Assembly: GCA_043228905.1 (NCBI GenBank)
Contig: JBHGNT010000002.1
Coordinates: 21,948,001 to 22,012,000 of the forward strand
Reading direction: 5' to 3'
DNA: 64,000 bases
Source: Azolla caroliniana
Lineage: Eukaryota; Polypodiophyta
Every line of letters starts with the position of its first letter. Position 1 is the stretch's first letter. The translations under genes were made by a program, and so were the position numbers. Below, in pieces: positions 13,501-25,758 of this stretch. Under the pieces are notes generated by a model, which was not told the origin of the DNA, did not search any database, and saw only the letters and a program-made list of their open reading frames with translations.

Positions 13501-16500
13501 ATTTTCATGTTCACGTTCACAATAGCAAGCATTTTCTTTTATGTTAAAAGTTTTATGTTCTTATGCTGTTATGCCTTTATTCTTTTATGAGTTTATGAGT
13601 TTATGAGTTTATGCTTTTATGCTCTTATGCTCTTATGTTCTTATGCTCATATGCTCTTATGCTCTTATGCTCTTATGCTCTTATGCTCTTATGCTCTTAC
13701 GCTCTTATGACTTTATGACTTCATAAGATCAAAGCCATCAACGAACTCAGAAATGCCCTCATTGTCCCACCAAACTTTCCATATTGGATCATTCTTGATA
13801 CATATATTCAGGGGGCAGCAATTTCAGATCCAAAAATCAGAGATCAAATCTTTTTGTTCGTTATCCATATTTACATTTCAAGATCAGAAAGATAGTCAGT
13901 CCCATTGGTAAGTTAAACACATTTAACATTTGTCAGTTCTCGTAGGCCACTGTGGACTTTAGAAACATTAATATTTCTTTCTAACAAGGTATTTGGTTAA
14001 AGGGGCATGGTATTTTCATCATGTGCATGGTTCCTTTTATATACCACCAATGACAATTCCATTTTACTGGAAATTGATCTCTTCCACTGCTTGACTTGTA
14101 CTGAAAACTAAATTTCAAATATTTCTTAATTCTAAACAAAATAAAGTTTCACTTGTGAAAATATATGTTTGCATTTATTTGTCAAGAAAGTGAATTAAAA
14201 ACCAAACTTCCTCGTCCAATGCATATTTCTAACCTCTTCAAAATAGTACTTAGGAGTGTGGAACCATGCTGTCAGCCGTGCAGATCGTTGTTTCTCCTCT
14301 CCAAAGCCAAACAAAAAGTCACGAGTGCATTCATCTCCATTAAGGACATCTTTTACTGGCCATAACAATGAGTAACTACATCCAAAGATACCTCCCTTAA
14401 TTTATGTTACAAAAGGAAATATTTCCCAAGAAAAATATTTATTTATTCTATACACAATTGGATGACATATTCACATCATCCAATAATTCTAACTCTAGTG
14501 CGTTTGGGGTTTTCAGATGTACAGTCAAGTATAGTTTGATGATAACATGTATATTGACAGTCTTGCAGTTAAACATTGTTACATATTCAATATGAAAAGA
14601 TACCTGATAGCAGACTGTAAAGTTCCATCTGGCATGTACATAAATGGAGCCACTCTAAAATTTGGTTCATCGTTGTGCCTGATAGCAGAGCCCAGTTCGT
14701 CCATTACATACCTGAAATACAGATCAAGGTATATTAATTTTTTAAGTTTTTGCAAAAAAGTGCATTACTGAGACAATGATCTACATAACTATGTAAGAAC
14801 ATCAGATTCCATATCACTCAATCTTTTCCTTGGTGAAAGTTTATAGCTCCAGCTTACAGCATTGAGACAGTGATATACAATCCATACTAATGAGACAGTG
14901 AATAATTTATGCCTTCACAACATCTGCCTATCACATGGCCATCATTGGTTCCAATATAATTTACTCTGACACTAGACATATCTTCCCAGTAAACAAAACA
15001 AGGAAGCTTCTTTGCATGCCCATTAAATGGATCCTTCCATTCCTCAATTTATAAACTTCTTTATACTGAAAAGGCTTCACACAATAATATCTAGAATTGG
15101 AATCAAACTGTCTCCCATTGCAATTTGTCGATGACTATGTAGGCATAATAAGAGAAGACAAATTGAGCTCTCTGCAGCTAAAGGTTTTCGGACGTCCCTC
15201 ATACCTCTCCAACATCTCCTCTACCCATAAATTAAACCATCCTTAAAGTAATGCATTTATGAAACTTTTAATCATTTTGAAACAATGATTTGCAATAGCT
15301 ACTACCTGCATACAATGAAACATCTTTCAGGCAGCTAATTTTTATAAATTACTGCTGATATATTTTTAGGAATCATCATATGTATACCATATTGGGGTCT
15401 CATCAAGCTTCTCTTCGTCACAAAGCCGATATGTCATTACAAATGCCCACATTGCCCGAAGTATCCTTTCCACCACAGGCTCTTTGCTAGACCAGTGAGG
15501 GAAACTTGGAATAAGTTTACCTTCTACAACACTCTCTCCTCTTTCAAGAACCTTTGCAGCTTCTACACCATTTAGTTCAGAGATGTTGGGTAAGCTTTCT
15601 AAAATTTCTATCCCGTTTCTTCCAAGAGGTCCTGGTATATTTACCTGCACAAATATGACTAAATGTGTTTTTAAATTAAATCGGTCCACCAGAGCATTTG
15701 AACGAAAAAATCCTGATAATGCATTTATTTTGCGAGCTGTCTGTTAAAAAGATACAAAAGAACTACTATTTTGTATAAAGGAAGTGATCAAGTTAAAGTG
15801 TTTCATAAAACAGTTAGTTTTTGCCAAGTTTATATTATCTGTAGAAATATCCATCCAATTAGCCTGTTTTTATATTCTCTTTTCACCCTTCTGTTGACAT
15901 GACTTAAGTTTGAACAAATGTTTATGCAAGAAAACATTTATATAAAAACATGACTGGATCTTAAAGGAGAATACTTGGGAGAAGTTTCAAAATGATTATG
16001 ACTGCTGTGAGATATCTAAATAAACATGACTTGTCAAATATATAGTTCCATTTAGATGCCCTGTTTTTGTACAGTTTTCATATGATCAATAAATTCGATG
16101 CCAAGCTCTGGCACTATAATAACGCTAGATATTTTATGTCATCCTCTTTTTGGCATTAATTTCTCAGACAACAGGTACTGTCCTTAAAACTTTTCGAATA
16201 ATTACATTTAAGTCCTGCGGAAGCTAAATATGTTAATGTCCAGAGAAACGTGAAATTACCTCAAGTGACTGTAGACTGGAAAAACTCCTTAATGTCTCAA
16301 CCAGAGTTGCTTTCAAATCATTATCTAAAGGGTTGTCCCGTAGGTTTAAAGAGCTTAGTAAAGGCATCTCCACAGGATTAAAAACCTGCAGGATTCAAAT
16401 ATAATTATATAGAAAATATAAATATAAATGCATGTGTGTAAGTGTATGCATGTTCGCATACGTAACATGTAAATGCCTACTATGTGTAACATGTGTATGC

Positions 16501-19500
16501 CTCCTATGTGTAACATGTGTATGACTCCCAAATGTAACCTTGTATGCATAATAAGTGTATGTGTATGCATATGTGCAGTAAGTGTATGTTTATGCCTATG
16601 CCTATGCCTATGTGTACGTGGACGTGGACGTGTACGTGGTACACATAAAACAAATTTAATTTTTATGTTTGCCCATGCAAATTAGTAAATCTGAAAACGA
16701 AGAATGATATACAAGCAAACCTTAGGGTGAAGACTACAAATATTCCGATTGGATAGATCCAGTGTTTTGACAGCCCTTAACTCATCACCAATGTTAAGTG
16801 ATTTGGCTGAAGGTATCCCAGCACAAAATTCTATCGCCCACTTACCATAGTTCTCTGTGAATTTGCTGTTGTAAATTTCTAACTGGGGTACTGACAAAAG
16901 CAAGGCAGATTCAAATTGATCGCTCCTAAAGCAAAAAAGGAACAAAACATGATGTGTTTCAAATTGGCATATTAATGTCCCATTCATAACTTACGTGTAT
17001 ATCATGTGAGGTGCCATTCATATTACACATGCAAACCACATGGCTAATTAATTAACCCACACAAATGTAAATCAGTTCAGTGTAACATAAGATGCATTCA
17101 AAGAAAAAAACCATTACACCAGCGCATGGCACCACATTATATTCATAAATAAATATAAAACAACATATGTACAGTGACTAAAAGCACCAGTAAAATAATA
17201 GACTATAGGGAGTAGAAATACAATGGCAATTAACATATGACATGTGCGCACATTGGTCTTCTTAAAAGTATGTACTTATCCTTGTTGGTTCTGTAAATAT
17301 TTACATATGTATCTGTTGTTAACTGTTACTCCCAATTTATAAGTGAGGAGAATATTTTTAGCCTCTCAAAGATTATCAGCTATATAGTATTACTGGTAAG
17401 GCCTTATCATAGAACGGTCCAAGGGGTCAAAGAAACCAACAATTCAGCACCACATGTGACAGGTTCGGGTAAGTTATATACTTTTTTCCATATCCTCAGG
17501 CAACAGAAATTATATCAACAAATACCAATAAAAGAAAAAACACTCCTCATTGAGTGGTAACATGCAATTCACAGCGGAAATCTTATTTGAAGCATAATTC
17601 AATAGATAAGTTGGCATGCATTGATTGTAGTACTTGTTCAAGGGGACAAAGAAACACTTATATACTTTTTTCTATATCCCTATAAACAGGCTCATACAAT
17701 AAAAACTATATCAATCAATACCAATGATAAAACAATCCTCATTGGGTGGTAAAATGCATTTCAATGCTTTAATGTTATTTCAAGCATATTAATAGAAAAG
17801 AAAGAGCTATTCCTCAATAAGATAATATTACCCCTCCACTAGAATAGGGTTTTCGTTAATCCAAAACGCCTTTAAATGCTTCAATCCAGCAACTGCTTCT
17901 AATACTGCACCCTGAGAACTGACATTATTTCCCCATAAGCTAAGGCCCACCAAATTCTGTATGAAGAAAGATGATTCTCTCAAATCCATATTATTAGATC
18001 AGCATCCAAATATCCAGCAACTGATATGGAAAGTACTCACAGGAAAATTGGATGAAAGTTCCAATGACTTCAATTTTTCATCATTAATTGCGGTCTCATC
18101 AAGCTCCAGCCAGTATAAATCATCCCCGGCAGCAGTTGCTTGATTTTTTGCTTCTATAATAGCATCTTCTACTGTACGTACCACACTGCATAGCTCCTCT
18201 ATTTCCTCCGGATCATCAGAGACACACATCATTGCACTTAGCCTTTCAACCAAGCTAGGGTGTTGCTCAAGCTACATGAACAACCACATAAACCAGAAGG
18301 TGGGAGTATTTATTATAAAACAACTACTTAAAAATAAGAAACTACAAAAAACAAGGAAACTGTACAAGTGACTGCGCGTGAACACATCATGTAACGACGA
18401 CATCATGGACATCAGAACTAGCAAACCTATAAGGAAATTAAAAGCAAAATACATACTAAATTTATGACAAAAAACAAAACCAAAAAAGGCTGTATTATTA
18501 AAAAACCTTGTCACGAAATATTTCATCCTCAAAACACCCCATTTCAGTCCTCGAAGGATTTACATACATTTTTTTATAGTTATATATCTATATGTGTGTA
18601 AGTATACGTGTGTGAAAATACTATTATACATATGAACAATAAGCCTTCCAAGAGAGCTCATAGCTATTCTACCTTCTTGAATAGATTGTAGGGAAAAGAA
18701 AAAAGAAAGATAATTGATGCACCTTTTCAATTATTGGATCTCTATGAATGTTGGCTGTCCCATTTCACCCATTTCACTGACTTCCTATCAAAGCTAAGTT
18801 GCTACATAGAAGACAGGAAGGCTTATACACCATAACCAGTCTTCTTGAGAAGAAGTCAAGCCAGCCAATGCTGCCCAGAGCCAACCATGGACAGCCTAAT
18901 GAAGACCCTACCAGCTTGATGGCCAGCCTGAAATAGACTCGTATGCAGCCTTGTGGATTTCCGAAAGGCCTTTGACACTGTGCCACGTGCTCGGCTTATG
19001 CAGCGGCTAGAAGCCCTTGGTGTTCCTATAGATATGCAATGGGGAATCTATGCACTCTATGAATCCATGTCAGGAAAAGTGTGGTCTTCCAAGGGCTAGT
19101 CAGAGGCGGTGGCTAGCACAATCGGCGTGAAGCAAGGATGCCCACTATCCCCCACTCTTCTCGGTCTCTATATAGGATGAGGTATCACAATACATAGAGA
19201 GATTTGGAGGTTCCAGACCACGCCTAGCAGGTATAGCTATACAAATATTACTATATGTTGATGATATTGTGCTGATTTCTGACTCTCCGAAGGGACTACA
19301 AAGACATCTAAATGCCTTAAAACTATTTTGTACGGACAAAGGTTTGTCAATCAACATGAATAAAACTGAAGTGATGGTGTTTAACACCACCCAAGCATGG
19401 GTAACAAGATCAGAACCAGAATTCTTCTTGGGAGAGGAAAAGGTGGAATACACACACTCCTACACATACCTAGGAGTAACATTTACAGGACCTAGGTTCT

Positions 19501-22500
19501 CCTTACAGGAGGCTGCTTGTGCCCAGCTTTCTTGTGGATATGCAGCCCTTGGTGCTCTCGAGAGACAATGTGCACATTTGCAGTTCCAAGAGCCACGGAC
19601 TAAGCTATGGTTATTTGATACACTTGTCACACCAACACTTCTCTATGGAGTAGAGACATGGGGACTGAATCTTAACAAGACAAATCATTGGAAAGATTTA
19701 GAGAGACCTTTAGTGTCAATGATTGCTCGCATGATCAGGAGCAAAGCATCGGTGCCCCACGATATAATCCGGGCAAAGATGGGAGCAGCACCTATAATAA
19801 CCGAGGCATTGTTCCGATCAATGACATTTATCCAACATCTTTGGGAGCTCCCTAAACGAAGGTACCCAAGGTTGGCACTTATGTCATCAAGACAACTGGC
19901 TGAAAATGGAGACACTCATTGTTGGTATGCTGAAATGCAGCAATGATTCGAGTCACATGACATGAGTATAAATGCAATACCCCCATTCCAATATAGCTTG
20001 GACTGTCCCCATTTAAATATAACCAAAGTGGAAAAGAATAGAGTGATCCGAACTGATATTATTAACTTGGAAAACAAGATAACATGGATCAGCCCCAAAA
20101 TACCACTTGGTACAAAGATGGCCCACTATAAGACACACTTCTTACATACATCGGAGGATGGTGTCATGAGGCCACCTTACATAGAAATACATCTATCCTA
20201 TGCGATGCGTAGTGTGATAGGGCAGTTGCAAACTTCATCACATCAGCTACGGATTGAGGTAGGCAGATATACACGACTACCTCTAGAAGAGAGAATTTGC
20301 CAATTGTGTCATCAAGGAGTGGAATCTGAAGAACACTATGTTTGTCATTGTAGTGTCTTCTATGAAATCAGAGGGAGATACCATTGCCTCTTTAAACAAG
20401 GCTTTGGCCCACTACGCAAGGTAATGGAATATGAGGACCAACGATGCCTAGGACTTTTCTTGCTAGAGCTCAAGAGACATCGAGAAAAGTTGTTGAAGAA
20501 TACAGCCACACAAGCTTATGCACAAAGAACAATCACAACTTTCTTTAGCCCCATCACTCCTACTAACACTACAAGTCAATCACGGGATACACAAATGGGC
20601 TTCAGACCAGGACATAACAAACGGGTTATAATTGATCGGGCAATGGCAATTTGCCGTGCACGTAGGCCCCGGCCCCATGGACCACAACCTCGACACCCTT
20701 GTCATCGACAGATAAAAGCCATTATCTCCCGCCAACGTAGGTGCTTCCCTCACTTCGGAGACATTTCCATTCTAGATCGACCTATGCTAGAGATCTTTCG
20801 AAGACAAAAGCTGCAATATACCTAACTTGAGGATCTCACATGTACCAAAAACCAGATTCCCTCATTTCTTTTCTTTTTATGTTATTTTCTTTTATATTTA
20901 CTGTGTAATATTTATTTTATTTTGATTTGTTCTCAAAGACGAGACAACACTTAAGATGTAATCTCTTATTTGGTCTTATATGCCATTTTGGCCTCTTAAA
21001 AAACGTTAATATATCTTTCTTTCTTTGCACTCTCAATTAACCCTCACACTTTTATCCTTGTGTGTAGAATACTAAGGTATAGACTACCATGTGATAAATT
21101 ATGGTCATGCCCATAACATTCTCCCTCTCTTTACAACATTGCATTCTTGCGATGAGAGATTAGGTAAGTTAGTTTTAATGGTGTTTTCTTGTTTCATGTA
21201 GCATCTTTTATAGACTTACTCAAATTGTTTTAGAACACAAATGCTTTGTGGTACATGTTTAGAAACTAAATCTTCAGAAGTAACCAGAGTTTTAGTTGTA
21301 ACTATATTATCATTAGAACCAATAAATTTTTTTAGACAACTTACATGAAAAACCGGATGGATTTTAACACCATCAAGATGAGCAAAACGATGGTTGATGA
21401 ACCAATGCGTTTGATAACTGTGAAGGTCCACAAAACCGTGGGGCTAACTTAGCGCATTACTTGTGGTAGTTTGTACCGTAGTATTCTACACACGAGATAA
21501 ATTATGGTCATGCCTGTAACAATTACCGTAGTATCAAGATGAGCAAGACGATAGGCTGATGAACTAATGCATTTGATAACTGTGAAAGATCCACAAAACC
21601 GTGGGGTAACTTAGCACACTTCTTGTAGTAGTTTTTACCGTAATATTTTACACATGGGATAAATTACTATCATGCCCGTAATAGTTACCTTGGACACAAC
21701 AAAAGAGTTTGTCTAAAAAAGGAGAACTAACGCCATAACATGTAGTACAAGGATGGTTTGCAAAGAATAAAAGAGGGCTAACTACATGACAAGCTTGGTG
21801 GATAGACCACATGAGTGGAAATAGTCACCTACACATCCATCTACATTGACTAAACTAATCGCAGACATGTACGGTCTACCCTATGTAATCCATTGATCAA
21901 GGATGCCCATCAATCACACGGCCCAAATATTCAAGGAAACAATGCTAGGAAATACCATCAATGGCTACGAAACTTGCTAAATCTATCTTTGAAATGCATA
22001 ATACAACCCCTTGGAGAATGGCTATCCAAGGAACTCTCACAGAGTTGGCGTAACAATAGGATGCAAGATAGATGACATGGATTGTTTAGTCTCTATAATC
22101 TCAAGTGTTAAGGGCTCAATGATGTATAAAGAAGAAAGAAAGAAAGAGAGATATATTAACCTCTTTTAAGATGCCAAAATGGCCTATAAGAACAAACAAG
22201 AGATTACAAGAACAAGAAACCAAAATAAATGTAACTAAGTAAAAGAGTAAACGTGACTTAAAGAATCCAGTTATCTATACATGTAAAATTCTCAATTTAG
22301 ATTGATCTAGTGAGGAGCATTCTAGATGTTGATTTCAACATCATTAAGATCTCACAAAGGTACACCTGACCAGATTGCAATATTTTGCAATAAAACGAAC
22401 GCATTGTATTGACAAAAACTTGCAACGTAGTGGATGATGACAGAGCAAGAAGCAATATATATTTCTAGCAGAATGCCAACACATGATTAAATAGTAGAGT

Positions 22501-25500
22501 TTGATACAATGAGAGTTATAGCTTGTGTGCTCCTAAGTAAGCAAATATAAAGCAACTTAAGAAGTGAAGCACGGACTAACTCTAGCATACATTGTAGTGT
22601 CCCCTTCATAAAGATAGGTTGTTAGTACCAACAACTAACCCATCTACCATAATCAATGAGCCTCCTTTCACCATTGACCACAAATATATGAGGGTTGTTC
22701 GCACTTGTTCACCCTCAACACTCCTCTTTCAAGAGCTTCACCTACACCGACCAATCATCTGATCTCATTCAGAATTATTTTTTATTCGTTACATAGCAAA
22801 CTCCCACATCATCCATTACAAACTCTACATCCACTAGACATATCCAAAATGTGCCCAATGTGAGAAATCCTCTAATGTTTTCAGATTCTGAATTGGATAG
22901 CTCAAAACCTGGTGGATCTCCACATATAACACCTTGAGAACTCCATTCAAAAAATTGGAATTTTGACTTTTCTAGCATGCTTGTCAGTTCTTCTCAGTTG
23001 ATACTACTAGATCTCTAAGGATCCCAGCTTTGCACCTCTTCCACCTTTTATTTCCAGTTCATAATATAGTCACCATTTGAGTTCTTAGATATCACATCTG
23101 AGGTATGTGGATCCACATCCTGACAATGCGTCATCTTCTTCCAGTCAAATCATAGACTCTACAAACCTAAGACTCTGAGTTGTGTCTAACAAATATGCCT
23201 CCCCTACTCTGCGCGTCCTGCCTATAACCAAACAATTGTCAAACCTTTTCAAGATATTTAGACGACTATGTCAATTAAAAACCTGATTGAGTAGCCAAAA
23301 TCATGATTGTTAGCAAATAGTAAATCTTGTATCGCCATTGGGCAAGAATTTGTTAGAACAGGGCCCTTCATTGAGCAAGAAGTAGACCAAAAAAACAAAT
23401 AGTGGAGGAATACCTCCAAGGATGGAGAACATAAAACCGAAGAGATTGTTAGAACAGGGCCCTTCATATATATGCTATGGCCAGTAATTAGGCAAGTTAT
23501 GAGCGTACATGTCACTTTGAATCTTACCTTCTACCTCTGGGTGCTCGACGATTCCTTGACAAAGCTAGGACGAATAGAAACAAGGCCTACTGCTGATCCA
23601 ACAGAAATTATAGGGTCCATGTTAGTCTCATCCTAATTCATTACATCAATCAATCTTGTCAGGTAATGTCTCTTCCTTCACTCAGACTTATGTGGGGCCC
23701 TACTCCCCGGTTATTATAAAACTACAGATGAATATGTAGACCATAGTATTACCCACATCCAATCAGAAAGAATTGTGCAGCTCCACTCAATGATGATCAA
23801 CATTTTTTTTTCCACTAACTTGTAGCGCCATCAACTACATTGGGCTTCATCTGATCATTCATATTCCTCAACTCGAAGATCCTCCTTTCTGGAAATATAC
23901 CCCATCATACTGCTTCGATCAGGGAATAGGACAATCCACCTTATTTTGTTGTCATTCTTCCCCAGAAGTCTATGTGGACTAACTCCAGAGAAGACTTTGC
24001 TCGCTTGACCTTCTCCAAGAAAGACTTTCAATTCCACTTACCAACTTTACATGTCTCGTACTTTTCAGCATGTTCAGCCAATCCAGTCAAGACATTATGT
24101 ATTGGTGGACTGTCTCCCCATGCCTCTGCACTTGTTGAACTCTTTGGTTGCACTGCCCAAGCAACCACAGAACCTCTTTTAATCATTGTCATCAGTGCAA
24201 CTATTTCTTCCCCATAGCTCTATTTAATTAACAAACATAGAACCTCAAAGCTTTGCAACCATGTTATATTCAGGAGAAACATAAGGATTGAACAAACAGA
24301 TGCTTGCAATGGATCAGAAAATGAAAGTGTAAGAAGCAATGTATATTACTAGCAGAGAGTTGAAGCATGATTACAACAAGAGTTGTAGCTCATGTGCTTC
24401 TAACCAAGAAAATTGGAAAACAAGGCAAGAAGTGAAGTGTGGACTAACCCTAGAATGAATTGTAATGTTCCATTTATACAATAGGATGATAGTCCCAACA
24501 ATAACCATCTACCATATTCAATGTCGGTGGCACTTGTTCACACCCAGCACATATAACTTTGTTCATCTTAAATCAACATGTGATGCAATGTGACATGAGT
24601 TCTTTGAATATCAAAAAGTTCAGTTCAAGCTACACATTAGGATGACTGAAACTGTGTCAAGAGTCGAGATAATGAAAACCAAACAATTATCCGGGCGTTT
24701 CCCAAGTTCATCAACATAATGATCATCGTGTTTGTTGGGGTAGAAAAAAAAAAGCGGGTACTTTCAGACCCATCCTTGTGCAGTAAAACAAGAAAATTTG
24801 ATGGCATTAGTAACCCCCCCTTTCTCATTAAGAATAATGTAAGACAAAGAATTTTGATCTAATGAAAAGGTCAGATTAAGGGATTTGAACTCAATCGTAT
24901 TCTTTTTCTAGTCCAACTGCACCAAAACAGTATCTTGGAAATTTGGATGAGTTTTCAGCTTTATCAACAGTTCGATGTATTCAAACGATTGTCAAGAATG
25001 TATTGATCTAACAACGACCCCATAATGAGCAATGTGGTTCATGGATTGTTGTAGTTAAGAAAAACAATGCAATGGTATGAACAATATAGAAGTAATGAAT
25101 GCAACTTCAGAAGACGATTCAAGAGACTGAAAGGAAATGAAAACCCCACATGTCAATGCCAGTCCAAAAGATGATGATATGGCTCATGGAGCAAATTTGG
25201 GCCATTTGAAACAGATGATGAGTTACAAAACGACAGGTCAAACTTACCTAGACTTTGGTGAGTTTTGCATATAAGGTTGTGCAACCTTATGTGCAAATAC
25301 AACACTCGCCTTTAGAATTATTTTCCTCTTCTACATTCCCATAATTTATTGCATACCGGTGCCACAACTGATGGGTAATTCCCAAATTCACAGATTCGCG
25401 TGGGTTTGTGAAAATAATTGCATCATAAATATGAGGAACATACCTGGCTCCGAGCATCAGGCAGACGGAACGACCACGCATGATCAATGAGGAAGACCTG

Positions 25501-25758
25501 AGAATGCCGGGGCAGATGCGGGTGTGCGGAGGACGAGAGCAAAAGGCGGCGTTGCTTCGGCCGCCTACTGGCGGCGACGACAGCGACATCATCATCATCT
25601 TCTTCTTCGTGTTCTTCGATGCTGAAGAAATTACCAGCATCAAGGGTGTCATTGGTGAGCTTGTGGAAGAGCTGTCTGTGGAGGGAGGGGGGCAGGCCAG
25701 AGGAGGCCAAAAGGACGCCATGCACCTGCAGGAACTCGTCGAAGCTGGTCATCCTGCC

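Noticed and set aside
13580-13712. Possible regulatory repeat within intron 8
   Set aside because: It is a simple TTATGCTC slippage repeat far from splice sites; no evidence for function.
18272-18532. 86-codon minus-strand frame next to exon 2
   Set aside because: It is Phe-rich intronic sequence immediately upstream of the acceptor, without family resemblance; the splice model leaves it out with correct phase.
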